A stretch of 64,000 nucleotides of DNA from Pelagerythrobacter marinus (GCF_009827515.1 NZ_WTYO01000001.1:1-64000), one strand, 5' to 3'. Shown: positions 51,505-60,341, counted from the first letter of the stretch. The notes: a model not told the origin generated them from the sequence alone. A program made the numbers and translations.

Positions 51505-51990
51505 TCACGACGGTTCGGCCCGCGCCCGATCGAGCCGGGCGAGCAGCCGCAAAAGCGCGGTATTGTCGGGTTTCCGCATCACCCCGACGAACCGCCCGCG
51601 ATAGATCCGCACTTGCCACAGGCCGGTGCCGACGCGCCAGCCGAGTTCTTCGTTCGTGACCTTTCGCGGCCTCTTTCCGGGCGCCGCGGGCGGGTGTGAC
51701 TTTCCGCGCGCCTGCGCCCCCGCCGGCCTGCCCAGCGCCGCATCCCACGCGCGGGCAAAGCTTTCGGCACAGGGCCGCTCGCGCAGTCGATAGGCGGTTT
51801 CGCGCGCCATCGAAACGCGCCGGGCCGCCTCGGTAACCGAGCGGGTTTCCGCCAGGAATCCGATGAAACGCGCCTGCCGCTCGGGCGTCCAGCCATCGGC
51901 GCGCTGGCGCGTGGGCACCGCGTGGAACAGCGGAATGCGCCCGCGCGGGCGAACCCAGCGGCGCGGCGGGGAAGGGAAATAACGCTTCAT
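51505..51990 (-). CDS. Helix-turn-helix protein of unknown function
   Basis: A 161-residue basic protein. Residues 34-75 form a helix-turn-helix: WTPERQARFIGFLAETRSVT-EAARRVSMARETAYRLR, similar to terminase-small-subunit-like or resolvase-like HTHs of sphingomonads. The rest is Arg/Pro-rich with W-Q-V-R-I-Y-R-G-R-F-V-G-V near the end. No phage or mobile gene is nearby. It may be a regulator; no target is evident. Confidence 0.68.
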   Translation of the reverse strand: MKRYFPSPPRRWVRPRGRIPLFHAVPTRQRADGWTPERQARFIGFLAETRSVTEAARRVSMARETAYRLRERPCAESFARAWDAALGRPAGAQARGKSHPPAAPGKRPRKVTNEELGWRVGTGLWQVRIYRGRFVGVMRKPDNTALLRLLARLDRARAEPS

Positions 51991-52127
51991 CCCGCAGGAT
52001 AAGGCACAGGCGCCCGCCTGTAGGAAAGTGTTTTCGCGCCTCGACCGCAACCTCGACCGCGAGGCAGGGCGCGACACCGATGGCGGCGGACGACGCGGCC
52101 CCCTGCCGCGCCGCCCACCGTCAGCCA

Positions 52128-54497
52128 TCAGAAGCTGTGCCGCAGCCCCAGCACGACGCTGCGCCCGCGCAGCGGCGACTGGTCCTTGACGAACGAGGTG
52201 TGCACGTAGGCAAGCTGGTTCGTCAGGTTGGTGCCGCGGGCATAGACTTCCAGATCGCCGCCGCCCGGAATTTCGAAGCGATAGGCGAACGTGGCGTTGA
52301 GCATGCCGTAGCCATCGGTCGGCGTTTCGTAGAGCGCGACCTTGTCCTGCGCGAACGTGTGGTAATACTCGATATCGGCGCTGAGCGGGCCGCCCGCGAG
52401 GTCGAGCCGCGCGCCCAGCCGGCCCGGGGGGATGCGGGGCAGGTTGTCGCCCGACGCGTCGAGATCGACGTCCACTTCCTCGCTCGTCAGGTCGGTGCCG
52501 ACATAGTCGCCGAACACGGTGACGCGCACTTCGGGCGAGAAGGCATAGCTGACCTGCCCGTCGATCCCGGTGAAGCTGGCATCGGACGCGGTGTAGAGCA
52601 GGTAGTGGTGCGGGACGCCGGTTTCGGTCTCGGTCTCCACCAGCCGGGCGAAGATGTAATCGTCCACGTCCTGGTGGAACAGGCCCACTTCGAATTCCAG
52701 CGGGCCGCCCGCCTTGCGGAAGGTGAGGTTGACCGTCTTCGCGGTTTCCATGACGTCGGTGCGCGATTCGGGGAAATACATCGACGCGCGCGAACTTTGC
52801 GCCAGGCCCACCTCGTAGCTGTTGGTCGCGAGGTTGTTGCCATAGGCATAGAGCTCGCGGACATTGGGCGCGCGTTCGGTGCGGGCCAGCGACAGCGCCG
52901 CGGAATAGCCGTTCGCGATGTTCCACGTCGCCCCGATCGAGGCCGAGAACGGGTTGTGCTGCGAATCCGGGCTGTCCTCGTGATAGGCCTCGATCCGGCG
53001 TTCGCGCATGACGTTTTTCCAGTCGGGCCCGTAAAGGGGCTCGAAAATGCGGTCAAAGATCGCTTCACGCTCCGGGTCGACCCAGAAGTAAAGTTCCGGC
53101 GTCGGAAGCGTTATCTCGCGCCAGTCCTTGCGCGCTGCCAGTTCGATGTCGACCGGGCCGAAGGATCGCCTTTCGACAAGAAACAGTCCGATATTCTCGG
53201 TGACGTATTCGAACGGTGGCAGAAAGCCGATTGCCAGGGCGTCGTCGGGCCCCGGTCCGACCTGGTGAAGGTCGCTGACGTTGAGACCGGAGAAAGTTCC
53301 GTCGGTATATTGCAGGCCCAGCGTGCCGGTGAAACCGAACAGTGGCTTGTGCGTCAGCTCGATCCGGCCATCCCAGACCTCGTTCGTGTAGCGGCTGAAC
53401 AGAGCAGGCCCGTCGATCTCCGAATGGACATAATCGGTGTAGGAACCGCGCAGGCGGATATTGGCGATGCCGGGCAGCAGGTCGGCGAAATCGCCGCGCA
53501 GGTCCACGCGCTCGCTTTTCAGGTCGATATAGGCGGTGTGGTCGTCGGGCGAGCCGAACGGATCGCCGTAGCCGCCGTGCGCGGCGCAGTGCAGGTCGCG
53601 GCCGTGGGTATGGCACACGCCGTTCAGATGGCTGTGTCCCGGCAGGCCGTATTCGGCCTCGTTGCGGGTGTAGGACGCACCGATATAGCCGCTGTCGGTG
53701 ATCCACGAGGCACCGAAGGCATAGCTCGAACTTTCGCCGAAGGAATCGCGCAGCCTGTCGGTTCCGAAGGCGTCGGGCACCTCGTAGTTCTCGCGGTCGG
53801 AATAGGAGCCTTCGGCGTGGAAGGCGATCGGGCCGATGGCCGCCGTGACGCGCCCGGCGGTGGTCATTTCCTGGTCGCCGGTGCCGTAACGCAATTCGTA
53901 CGCGCCGTCGACGCCGCCTTCGGGCAGGGCCTTGGGCACTTTGCCGTCGATCAGGTTGATCGCGCCGTTGACTGCGCCGCCGCCGTAACGGATCGCGGCG
54001 GGGCCGCGCTGGATCTCGATCGCGTCGAGCAGCAGGGGATCGGTCACGATCGCATGGTCGGGGGAGACGGAGGCGACGTCGAACAGGTCGGCCCCGTCGG
54101 TCAGAATCGCGATCCGCGGCATCGTCTGCCCGCGAATGACGGGGCGCGAGGCGCCGGCGCCGAAATTGTCCATGTGCACGCCCGGCAACCCGTCCAGCGT
54201 TTCGCCCAGCGTGCCGCGCCGGCGGTGGGCCAGTTCGTCGCCCGACAGGACCTGGACCGGCAGCGGCTGGGTCGCCTGGTCGCTGCCCAGCGAACGGCCA
54301 GTGACGACGATATCGGCGCGCGCGGTGCGGGCCTCGGCGGTTCCGGTGGCCGTTTCTTCAGCCGTTTCTTCAGCCGTATCCGCGTCCGCATCTTCGGTCG
54401 TGTCCGCGGCCAGGGCGCTCGCCGGGGCAAGCAGCGCGATCGCGGCGGCCGTGGCCAGCCAGCGCCCGCGTGCGGGGGAGGAAATCGGGAATGTCAT
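52128..54497 (-). CDS. znuD: ZnuD-type TonB-dependent zinc receptor
   Basis: A 789-residue receptor. Signal peptide to about residue 31 (ending A-L-A-A-D). The plug has D-E-L-A-H-R-R-R-G-T-L-G, G-V-H-M-D-N-F-G-A-G-A-S-R-P-V-I-R and Y-G-G-G-A-V-N-G. A long loop is rich in histidine and cysteine: G-H-S-H-L-N-G-V-C-H-T-H-G-R-D-L-H-C-A-A-H, as in zinc/heme receptor ZnuD. The barrel ends with a phenylalanine (L-R-H-S-F). A palindromic operator candidate lies 76 bases ahead (54573-54589), so zinc-dependent repression by Zur is likely. N-terminal repeat A-E-E-T coded by a 9-12 base repeat is present near residue 45. Confidence 0.88.
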   Translation of the reverse strand: MTFPISSPARGRWLATAAAIALLAPASALAADTTEDADADTAEETAEETATGTAEARTARADIVVTGRSLGSDQATQPLPVQVLSGDELAHRRRGTLGETLDGLPGVHMDNFGAGASRPVIRGQTMPRIAILTDGADLFDVASVSPDHAIVTDPLLLDAIEIQRGPAAIRYGGGAVNGAINLIDGKVPKALPEGGVDGAYELRYGTGDQEMTTAGRVTAAIGPIAFHAEGSYSDRENYEVPDAFGTDRLRDSFGESSSYAFGASWITDSGYIGASYTRNEAEYGLPGHSHLNGVCHTHGRDLHCAAHGGYGDPFGSPDDHTAYIDLKSERVDLRGDFADLLPGIANIRLRGSYTDYVHSEIDGPALFSRYTNEVWDGRIELTHKPLFGFTGTLGLQYTDGTFSGLNVSDLHQVGPGPDDALAIGFLPPFEYVTENIGLFLVERRSFGPVDIELAARKDWREITLPTPELYFWVDPEREAIFDRIFEPLYGPDWKNVMRERRIEAYHEDSPDSQHNPFSASIGATWNIANGYSAALSLARTERAPNVRELYAYGNNLATNSYEVGLAQSSRASMYFPESRTDVMETAKTVNLTFRKAGGPLEFEVGLFHQDVDDYIFARLVETETETGVPHHYLLYTASDASFTGIDGQVSYAFSPEVRVTVFGDYVGTDLTSEEVDVDLDASGDNLPRIPPGRLGARLDLAGGPLSADIEYYHTFAQDKVALYETPTDGYGMLNATFAYRFEIPGGGDLEVYARGTNLTNQLAYVHTSFVKDQSPLRGRSVVLGLRHSF

Positions 54498-54572
54498 GCT
54501 GTCGGTAACCCCTTGTCCGTTGGAAGGCCGCGCGGCGAACGCGCGTTGCGGCCTGCGCGGGCCCGATAGGAA

Positions 54573-54589
54573 ATGATATACTGTATCGT
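54573..54589. promoter_or_regulatory. Candidate Zur operator
   Basis: ATGATATA-C-TGTATCGT is an inverted repeat around a central C with six of eight positions paired, in an otherwise GC-rich region 76 bases ahead of the zinc-receptor gene. It resembles Fur/Zur-type boxes with GATA...TATC cores. Confidence 0.5.
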
Positions 54590-54706
54590 CAAGCGAAGTC
54601 GGTCCGGGGGGCGACGCGACCGGACGCGACCCCGCGAGGCCGCGCCCGCGGCCGGTGCGGAGGGGGCGGGTGCGGGGAAGCCGGGTTCGGAGAAGTTCGT
54701 GGCGCG

Positions 54707-55324
54707 CTAGCGCTGGAGGCTCTGCATCCGCTTGAGATAGCGCGCGAGCACGTCGATCTCGAGGTTGACCTGGTCCCCTTCGGCAAGCGCGCCGAGCGTG
54801 GTCACTTCGGCCGTGTGCGGAATCACGTTGAGCAGGAAATCGCAGGCCCCGTCGTCGCGGTCGCGCACGTCATTGACGGTCAGCGAGACGCCGTCGACGG
54901 TGATCGATCCCTTGGGCGCGACGAAGGGCGCGAAGGCGGCGCTGGTGCGGATCGCGATCAGCGTCGATCCGCCTTCGGGGCGGGCGAGCCGGACTTCGCC
55001 GACGGTGTCGACGTGTCCGGTGACGATGTGGCCGCCCAGCTCGTCACCCAGCCGCAGCGCGGTTTCCAGGTTGAGGCGGCGGCCCTTGCTCCACATGCCG
55101 CGCACCGTGCGCGAGACGGTTTCGCCCGAAACGTCCACCGCGAACCAGGCCTTGCCCGGCTCGCCCCCGCGCTCGACAACCGTCAGGCAGACGCCCGAAC
55201 AGGCGATCGATGCCCCGATCGCGATCTGCGCCGGGTCGTAGGGGCAGGCCACTTTCAGCCGCAGGTCGCCGCCCTCGCGGACATCCTCGATCGTGCCGAT
55301 GGCGCTGACTATACCGGTGAACAT
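54707..55324 (-). CDS. ribE: Riboflavin synthase, alpha subunit
   Basis: A 205-residue enzyme that dismutates two lumazines to riboflavin. It begins M-F-T-G-I-V-S-A-I-G, the universal start, and has two similar halves (lumazine-binding folds): S-I-A-C-S-G-V-C-L-T-V and G-S-I-T-V-D-G-V-S-L-T-V-N, with G-G-H-I-V-T-G-H-V-D-T-V-G. Length is standard. It follows ribD by five bases on the minus strand. Confidence 0.96.
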   Translation of the reverse strand: MFTGIVSAIGTIEDVREGGDLRLKVACPYDPAQIAIGASIACSGVCLTVVERGGEPGKAWFAVDVSGETVSRTVRGMWSKGRRLNLETALRLGDELGGHIVTGHVDTVGEVRLARPEGGSTLIAIRTSAAFAPFVAPKGSITVDGVSLTVNDVRDRDDGACDFLLNVIPHTAEVTTLGALAEGDQVNLEIDVLARYLKRMQSLQR

Positions 55325-55329
55325 TGTCG

Positions 55330-56337
55330 CTAATCCCCGTCTTGCGGCTGGCCTTGCCCTTGCCGCCGATAGGCTTCGAACGTGTCGCTGCCAAGCTGCC
55401 GGCGTTCGGCGAGGCGCCAGCGGCCGTGCGCGGCGGCGAGCGAGGAGAGGCCGATGTCGCCGATCGCCCCCGCGCCCCCGCCGATGACGATCGGTGCGCG
55501 GTAGAGCTCGATCCGGTCGACCAGGTCGGCGGCGAGGAAGGCCGCCGCGGCCCCGGCCCCGCCTTCGACGTAGAGGTACTGCACCGCCTCCAGCCCCGCG
55601 ATCGCCGCGGGCGCGGGCAGGGTCTCGACCCCCGGCGCGGCGATACTGCGCGAGAGGACGAGGCGGCGCGGGCTGCGCGCTTCCAGCCCCGGCAGGCGCA
55701 CGTCGAGCCGCGGGGCGTCGGCGCGCCAGGTCCCGCCGCCGACCAGGATCGCGTCGGCCATCGCGCGGCGCGAATGGACATGGGCGCGCGCGGCCGGCCC
55801 GGTGATCCAGCGGCTCTCCCCGCCGGCGGTGGCGATCGCCCCGTCGAGCGAGGTGGCGAGCTTGAGGGTGACGTGCGGGCGGCCGCGCTCGGCCTGCACG
55901 AGATAGCCGGCGAGGCTCGCGCGCGAGGCCGGGCAATCGTGCAGGGCGACCGCGATCCCGGCCGCGCCGAGCCGCTCGATCCCGCGCCCGCGCGTGCGCT
56001 CGTCCGGGTCGCGCTGGCCCACCACGACCCGCGCGGGCCGCGCCTCGACCAGCAGGTCCGAACAGGCCGGACCGCGCCCGGCGCGATGGGCACAGGGTTC
56101 CAGCGTGACATAGACGCTCGCCCCGCGCGCGGCCTCGCCCGCCTCGGCCAGCGCCACCGCCTCGGCATGGGGGCGGCCGCCGGCGCGGGTCCAGCCGCGC
56201 CCGACGACGATCCCGTCGCGCACGACCAGGCACCCGACTGCCGGGTTGGGCCGGCTCAGCGGGCGGCCGCGCGCGGCCAGCCGGGCGGCCGCCGCCAGCC
56301 AGCGGGCGTCGTCCGCCCGCACGGCCCGCTCGGGCAC
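55330..56337 (-). CDS. ribD: Bifunctional riboflavin deaminase/reductase RibD
   Basis: About 335 residues. The N-terminal deaminase domain carries the zinc site in R-P-H-A-E-A-V-A-L and E-P-C-A-H-R-A-G-R-G-P-A-C. The C-terminal reductase domain has L-K-L-A-T-S-L-D-G-A-I-A and AMADAILVGGGTWRADAPRL. It performs steps two and three of riboflavin synthesis. The start is uncertain: GTG 56337 lies seven bases after the preceding stop with AAGG upstream and is my choice; TTG 56364 and GTG 56322 are alternatives. It is the second gene of a run that ends in ribE. No FMN riboswitch was seen. Confidence 0.93.
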   Translation of the reverse strand: MPERAVRADDARWLAAAARLAARGRPLSRPNPAVGCLVVRDGIVVGRGWTRAGGRPHAEAVALAEAGEAARGASVYVTLEPCAHRAGRGPACSDLLVEARPARVVVGQRDPDERTRGRGIERLGAAGIAVALHDCPASRASLAGYLVQAERGRPHVTLKLATSLDGAIATAGGESRWITGPAARAHVHSRRAMADAILVGGGTWRADAPRLDVRLPGLEARSPRRLVLSRSIAAPGVETLPAPAAIAGLEAVQYLYVEGGAGAAAAFLAADLVDRIELYRAPIVIGGGAGAIGDIGLSSLAAAHGRWRLAERRQLGSDTFEAYRRQGQGQPQDGD

Positions 56338-56344
56338 GCCGGCC

Positions 56345-56794
56345 TTATTCGGCGCGTTCGGCAATCGAATCGCCGGCCATCGCCGCGCGGCGGGCGGCCT
56401 CGGCCGCTTCCTCGCGCGCGCGTTCCTCGGCGGCCTCGCGCTCGATCCGCTCGACGTCCATCCCCGCCGCGCGGCCGAACGTGCGGTAGATCTCGCGCCG
56501 CAGCTCCTCGCGCTCGGCCCGCTCGGCCGCCAGCGCCTCCTGCCGTTCCTGGTTGGCGCGGTTGGAGGCGGCGATCTCCTCGTCGGTGCGCCCCGGCGCG
56601 AAAGTGGTGATGTACGTGACCTCGGGCCGTTCGGGCGGCAGGTAGTACCGTTCCTGCATCACCCAGAACAGCAGGCTGCCGGTCATCAGCATCGACAGGC
56701 CGAGGATCGGCCAGCGATAGGGCTGCGGACGGCGAATATAGGCCCAGAAGTCGCCGACGCCTTCGGCGGGATTGAGGCGGCTGATAAGTCGCAT
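56345..56794 (-). CDS. Membrane-anchored coiled-coil protein of unknown function
   Basis: A 149-residue protein with one membrane helix (about 27-46, W-P-I-L-G-L-S-M-L-M-T-G-S-L-L-F-W-V) and a long alpha-helical, Glu/Arg/Ala-rich tail (about 70-149) likely to be a coiled coil. Similar proteins are found next to riboflavin or tRNA genes in sphingomonads, from memory. No function is known. It is probably co-transcribed with ribD. Confidence 0.72.
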   Translation of the reverse strand: MRLISRLNPAEGVGDFWAYIRRPQPYRWPILGLSMLMTGSLLFWVMQERYYLPPERPEVTYITTFAPGRTDEEIAASNRANQERQEALAAERAEREELRREIYRTFGRAAGMDVERIEREAAEERAREEAAEAARRAAMAGDSIAERAE

Positions 56795-56857
56795 GGCGCC
56801 AAGATAGGCGTTCGCCGGCCCGAGTGCCAGTGCCGCGATCGCGCGCGCCGCGATCGG

Positions 56858-57583
56858 TCAGCCGAACGGGGCGTAGAGCGTGCGGCCGCGGTCCTTCAGC
56901 CAGCGGTCGGCGGCGGCGAGATCGCCGTCGTAGATCCGTTCGAGCGCCGCCTTGAACGCCGGCCCGTGGTCGAAATGGAGCAAGTGGGCGACTTCGTGCG
57001 CGACGACCGAGCGGCGCACCGCGTCGGGCGCCATGACCAGCCGCCAGTTGATCCGCACCGTCCCGTCGCTGGCGCAGCTGCCCCAGCGACGCCGCGCGCG
57101 CGACAGGCGCAGCGCGGGCCGCGGCAGACCGGCGGCGGCGGCAAAATCGGCCAGGTCCGCCGCCATCAGGCGCAGGCCTTCTCCCTCCAGCCAGCGGGCG
57201 AGGCGCGCGGCGAGGTGCCGCTGCGGCCCGCCGACGGCGATCGTCTCGTCGACGAGATGCGGCCCGCGCGGGCCCTCGGCCGACCAGGCGATCGCCAGCG
57301 CCCGCCCGCGGTAGGGCAGGCGGCCGCCGGGGCGCGGCGGATCGGGGGCGGGGACCTTGGCCAGTTGCGCCGCCAGCCATTCGGCGCGCGAGCGGGCGAA
57401 AGCCAGCGCCTCGGCCGTCCGGCCCCAGCGCGGCAGGGTGACGCGCACCGCGTCGCCCGCGGGCGCGAGGCGCAGCGTCATGCGCCGGGCGCGCGGGTGG
57501 CGCACGACGATCACCGGCAGGCGCCGCTGGCCCAGCGCGATCTCGGGCGCCTCGCGCGGTTCGCGGCGGAGCCAGTCGATCAC
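56858..57583 (-). CDS. M48/YgjP-like metalloprotease family protein (DUF45)
   Basis: A 241-residue protein of the UTP pyrophosphatase/YgjP-like group. The zinc motif H-E-V-A-H-L-L-H-F-D-H-G-P-A-F, preceded by W-G-S-C-A-S-D-G-T-V-R-I-N-W-R-L-V, is complete. YgjP was shown in some work to hydrolyse UTP rather than proteins, so the substrate is uncertain. The start is GTG 57583, overlapping the UPF0260 stop by four bases (GTGA). Confidence 0.87.
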   Translation of the reverse strand: MIDWLRREPREAPEIALGQRRLPVIVVRHPRARRMTLRLAPAGDAVRVTLPRWGRTAEALAFARSRAEWLAAQLAKVPAPDPPRPGGRLPYRGRALAIAWSAEGPRGPHLVDETIAVGGPQRHLAARLARWLEGEGLRLMAADLADFAAAAGLPRPALRLSRARRRWGSCASDGTVRINWRLVMAPDAVRRSVVAHEVAHLLHFDHGPAFKAALERIYDGDLAAADRWLKDRGRTLYAPFG

Positions 57584-58023
57584 GGCGCGTCCCAGTCCAC
57601 GATATGGTGTTCGAGCGGCCCGGCCTCGCGCTCGCTGATGACCCGCCCGGCGACCGAGGCCCCGGCGCGGTGCACCGCCTCGCGGTCGCCGGTCAGCAGG
57701 TGGTGCCATTCGGGCAGCGGCCGGCCCGCCGCCCGGCGGCGGTAGGCGCAGGTTTCGGGCAGCCATTCGACCTCGTCCACGATCTTCAGCGTCAGGCGCA
57801 GGCAATCGGGCACGTAGGCCTTGCGATGGCGATAGTCGCTGCAGCGCGCGGTATCGGTGTCGAGCAGCTTGCAGGCGACATTGGTATCGGCGATCTCGCC
57901 GCTGTCGGCATCCTCGATCTTGTGCAGGCAGCAGCGGCCGCAGCCGTCGCACAGGCTTTCCCACTCCTCGCGCGAGAGATCCGCCAGTGGCAGTTCCCAG
58001 AAACGGTCCCTCAGCGCACCCAC
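57580..58023 (-). CDS. UPF0260 (YcgN-type) cysteine-cluster protein
   Basis: A small protein with the YcgN cysteine pattern: C-D-G-C-G-R-C-C-L-H-K, V-A-C-K-L-L-D, R-C-S-D-Y, V-P-D-C and E-T-C-A-Y-R. It may bind an iron-sulfur cluster or zinc. GTG 58023 gives 147 residues; but the family N-terminus, MRxRFWE, would start at a CTG (58014-58012) that overlaps the SCO stop (CTGA). CTG could be the true start. It is followed by the M48-like gene with a GTGA overlap. Confidence 0.85.
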   Translation of the reverse strand: MGALRDRFWELPLADLSREEWESLCDGCGRCCLHKIEDADSGEIADTNVACKLLDTDTARCSDYRHRKAYVPDCLRLTLKIVDEVEWLPETCAYRRRAAGRPLPEWHHLLTGDREAVHRAGASVAGRVISEREAGPLEHHIVDWDAP

Positions 58024-58634
58024 CGGTCCAGTTCCGCGGCAATCGCATCCGCGCCTTCCGATGTCGGCAGGATCGCCACCGGCGCGCCGTCGGGGGCGAA
58101 GAGATAGGCGATGTTCGAATGATTCATGTCGTAGGCGCCGCCTTCGCCTTCGCGCCCGCGCGAGAAATAGACGCCGAAGGCCTTGGCGGTCTGCGCGATC
58201 TCGTCCTCGCTGCCGGTCAGCGCGACCAGCCGCGGGTGGAAGTTGGAAGCGAACTGGGCCAGCGTGTCGGGCGTGTCGCGCGCCGGGTCGATCGTGATGA
58301 AGATCGGCTGGACCCCGGCCCCGCGCTGCGGGTTGGCGTCTTCGAACTGCATCAGCCCCTGCGACAGGCGCTGGACATCGGTGGGGCAGATGTCGGGGCA
58401 GTAGGTATAGCCGAAATAGACGATCCGCCACTGCCCGTCGTAATCCGCCCAGCGATGGACCGCGCCGTCCTGTCCGGTGAGCGCGAAAGGCCCGCCGATC
58501 GCCGCGCCGTGGAGCGGGGCCGATTCGAGCGTGGGCTGGCTGTCGCAGGCGGTCAGCGCGAGCGCCCCGGCAAGGGCGAGGGCCGCGCGGCGGAGGGAGG
58601 GCATGATGGGGAGAGGCATGGCGCGCCGCTTCAT
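58011..58634 (-). CDS. SCO1/SenC family copper lipoprotein
   Basis: A 207-residue protein with a lipobox L-A-L-T-A-C-D-S, so lipid anchored in the periplasm, unlike the helix-anchored paralogue at 26899. The copper motif is F-G-Y-T-Y-C-P-D-I-C-P-T-D and the distal histidine is in D-M-N-H-S-N-I-A-Y-L. It supports cytochrome oxidase CuA assembly. It overlaps the UPF0260 gene. In-frame ATGs at 58634, 58619 and 58604 are possible starts; all keep the signal sequence. Confidence 0.92.
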   Translation of the reverse strand: MKRRAMPLPIMPSLRRAALALAGALALTACDSQPTLESAPLHGAAIGGPFALTGQDGAVHRWADYDGQWRIVYFGYTYCPDICPTDVQRLSQGLMQFEDANPQRGAGVQPIFITIDPARDTPDTLAQFASNFHPRLVALTGSEDEIAQTAKAFGVYFSRGREGEGGAYDMNHSNIAYLFAPDGAPVAILPTSEGADAIAAELDRWVR

Positions 58635-58740
58635 GCTCTGCTAATCGCCGTTCGGCAAGGGGGCGCCATGCCCCCGGATCGCGGCCCCGCCCAGACGTGG
58701 CGGCCCGCACGGACGAAACGCGATGAAAGGTAGGACAGGC

Positions 58741-59358
58741 ATGGCCCGCGCCCTCTTGCGCAAGGCGATCGCGACCACCGGCCTCGCGGCCGCGCTCTTC
58801 ACGGCGCCCGCCGCGGCCCAGATGATGTCGGAAGGCTACGAGTTCCTGAAGGCCGTGCGCGACCGCGACGGGACCGCGGTGACCGAGGCGCTGAGCCAGC
58901 CCGGATCGGTCGTCGTCAACGCGCGCGACATCACCAGCGGCGAAAGCGCGCTGCATATCGTGACCGAGCGGCGCGACGCGGTGTGGATCCGGTTCCTGAC
59001 GCAGAAAGGCGCCAATCCGAACGTGCGCGACAAGCGCGGCAACAGCCCGCTCTCGCTCGCGGTCAGTCTCGGTTTCGTCGAAGGGGCGAAGGAACTGATC
59101 GAGGCCGGCGCGCGGGTCGACGAGACCAACGCCACCGGCGAGACGCCGCTGATCGTGGCGATCCACCGGCGCGACACGGCGATGGTCGAAACCCTGCTGG
59201 AAAACGGCGCGAGCCCCGATCGGACCGACAATTCCGGCCGCTCCGCGCGAGACTATGCCGCGATGCCCGGCACCGACCCGCGGATCGCGAAGGCGATCGC
59301 CGATGCCGATGCCCGTCGCGGCGACGACGGCGGTGCCACCTACGGGCCGCGGTTCTGA
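58741..59358 (+). CDS. Exported ankyrin-repeat protein
   Basis: A 205-residue protein with a signal peptide (ending A-A-A-Q-M) and about four ankyrin repeats between 45 and 190, for example G-E-S-A-L-H-I-V-T-E-R-R, G-N-S-P-L-S-L-A-V-S-L-G-F and G-E-T-P-L-I-V-A-I-H-R-R. It acts as a periplasmic protein-binding scaffold; no partner is evident. AGGA lies upstream of ATG 58741. It is 10 bases ahead of the COQ9-like gene. Confidence 0.87.
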   Translation: MARALLRKAIATTGLAAALFTAPAAAQMMSEGYEFLKAVRDRDGTAVTEALSQPGSVVVNARDITSGESALHIVTERRDAVWIRFLTQKGANPNVRDKRGNSPLSLAVSLGFVEGAKELIEAGARVDETNATGETPLIVAIHRRDTAMVETLLENGASPDRTDNSGRSARDYAAMPGTDPRIAKAIADADARRGDDGGATYGPRF

Positions 59359-59368
59359 GGCGCGCGCG

Positions 59369-60046
59369 ATGACCGGCCCGACGCCCCCGCTGCCCGAAGA
59401 CCCGACGCTGGACGAGCTGCGCCTCGCGCTGGCCCCGGCCGTGGCCGACGCGGTCGTGTTCGATGGCTGGAGCGAGGCGGCGGTGCGCGCCGCGGCGGAG
59501 ATCGAGGGGGTGGACCCGGACGTGGCCGCGCTCGCCTATCCCGGCGGGGCGATGGACATGATCGCGGCGTGGATCGGATCGGTGGACCTGGCGATGATCG
59601 CCGCGCTGCCCGCCGAACGCCTCGCCGAAATGAAGATCCGCGACCGGATCGCCGGCCTCGTGCTCGCCCGGCTCGACGCGATGCGCGGGCGGGAAGAGGC
59701 GCTGCGCCGCGCGCTGGCGGTGCTGGCGATGCCGCAGAACGCGGCCCGCGCGCTGCAGCTCGGCTGGCGCACGGCGGACATCATGTGGCGCCGCGCGGGC
59801 GACACCGCGACCGATTACAACCACTATACCAAGCGCACGATGCTGGGCGCGATCTACGGCGCGACGCTGAGCGTCTTCGTCGACGACGAGAGCGAGGGCA
59901 AGCGCGAGACGCGCGCCTTCCTCGATCGCCGGATCGCCGGGATCATGCGGTTCGAAAAGGCCAAGGCCCGCCTGCTGGGCGGGGGCGAGCGCGATGGGTT
60001 CAACGTCGCCCGCTTCCTCGGCCGCCTGCGTTACCCGGCGCGTTGA
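59369..60046 (+). CDS. COQ9 family protein
   Basis: A 225-residue protein of the COQ9/TetR-fold family required for ubiquinone synthesis in mitochondria and alphaproteobacteria. Helical pattern with I-R-D-R-I-A-G-L-V-L-A-R-L-D and the signature W-R-T-A-D-I-M-W-R-R-A-G-D-T-A-T-D-Y-N-H-Y-T-K-R. ubi genes are not in the window. It precedes feoA by 55 bases. Confidence 0.92.
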   Translation: MTGPTPPLPEDPTLDELRLALAPAVADAVVFDGWSEAAVRAAAEIEGVDPDVAALAYPGGAMDMIAAWIGSVDLAMIAALPAERLAEMKIRDRIAGLVLARLDAMRGREEALRRALAVLAMPQNAARALQLGWRTADIMWRRAGDTATDYNHYTKRTMLGAIYGATLSVFVDDESEGKRETRAFLDRRIAGIMRFEKAKARLLGGGERDGFNVARFLGRLRYPAR

Positions 60047-60054
60047 CCGCCCTA

Positions 60055-60071
60055 TTGATAATGCGTTGCAA
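60055..60071. promoter_or_regulatory. Weak Fur-box candidate ahead of feoA
   Basis: TTGATAATGCGTTGCAA lies 31 bases ahead of feoA; the TTG/CAA ends pair and it has TGATAAT, as in iron boxes. The match is partial; iron repression is expected for feoAB in other bacteria. Confidence 0.3.
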
Positions 60072-60101
60072 AGTGCGCCTGCATCCCATAGCGCGCGCAG
60101 C

Positions 60102-60341
60102 ATGACGCTCGACCAGCTCGATCGCGGCCAGCGTGCGACCGTCGTCGCGGTGGACTGGGCCAGCCTCGCCCCCGAGGATGCCAAGCGCCTGCGGGCCATG
60201 GGCCTCGACGAAGGGGCCAGCGTGTCGCTGGCCCATCGCGGGATGTTCGGCGGGGCCGATCCGCTGGCGGTGACGGTCGGCCGGATGACGGTCGCCCTGC
60301 GCCGCGCCCATGCCGCCGCGATGCAGGTGGAACGGGCATGA
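60102..60341 (+). CDS. feoA: Ferrous iron transport protein A
   Basis: A 79-residue SH3-like protein that assists FeoB. It begins L-D-Q-L-D-R-G-Q-R-A-T-V-V and has R-L-R-A-M-G-L-D-E-G-A-S-V and the closing G-R-M-T-V-A-L-R-R-A-H-A. The stop overlaps the feoB start by four bases (ATGA). Confidence 0.92.
   Translation: MTLDQLDRGQRATVVAVDWASLAPEDAKRLRAMGLDEGASVSLAHRGMFGGADPLAVTVGRMTVALRRAHAAAMQVERA

Noticed and set aside
55325-56857. FMN riboswitch ahead of the rib genes
   Set aside because: No RFN-like conserved blocks seen; genes are closely packed with no leader.
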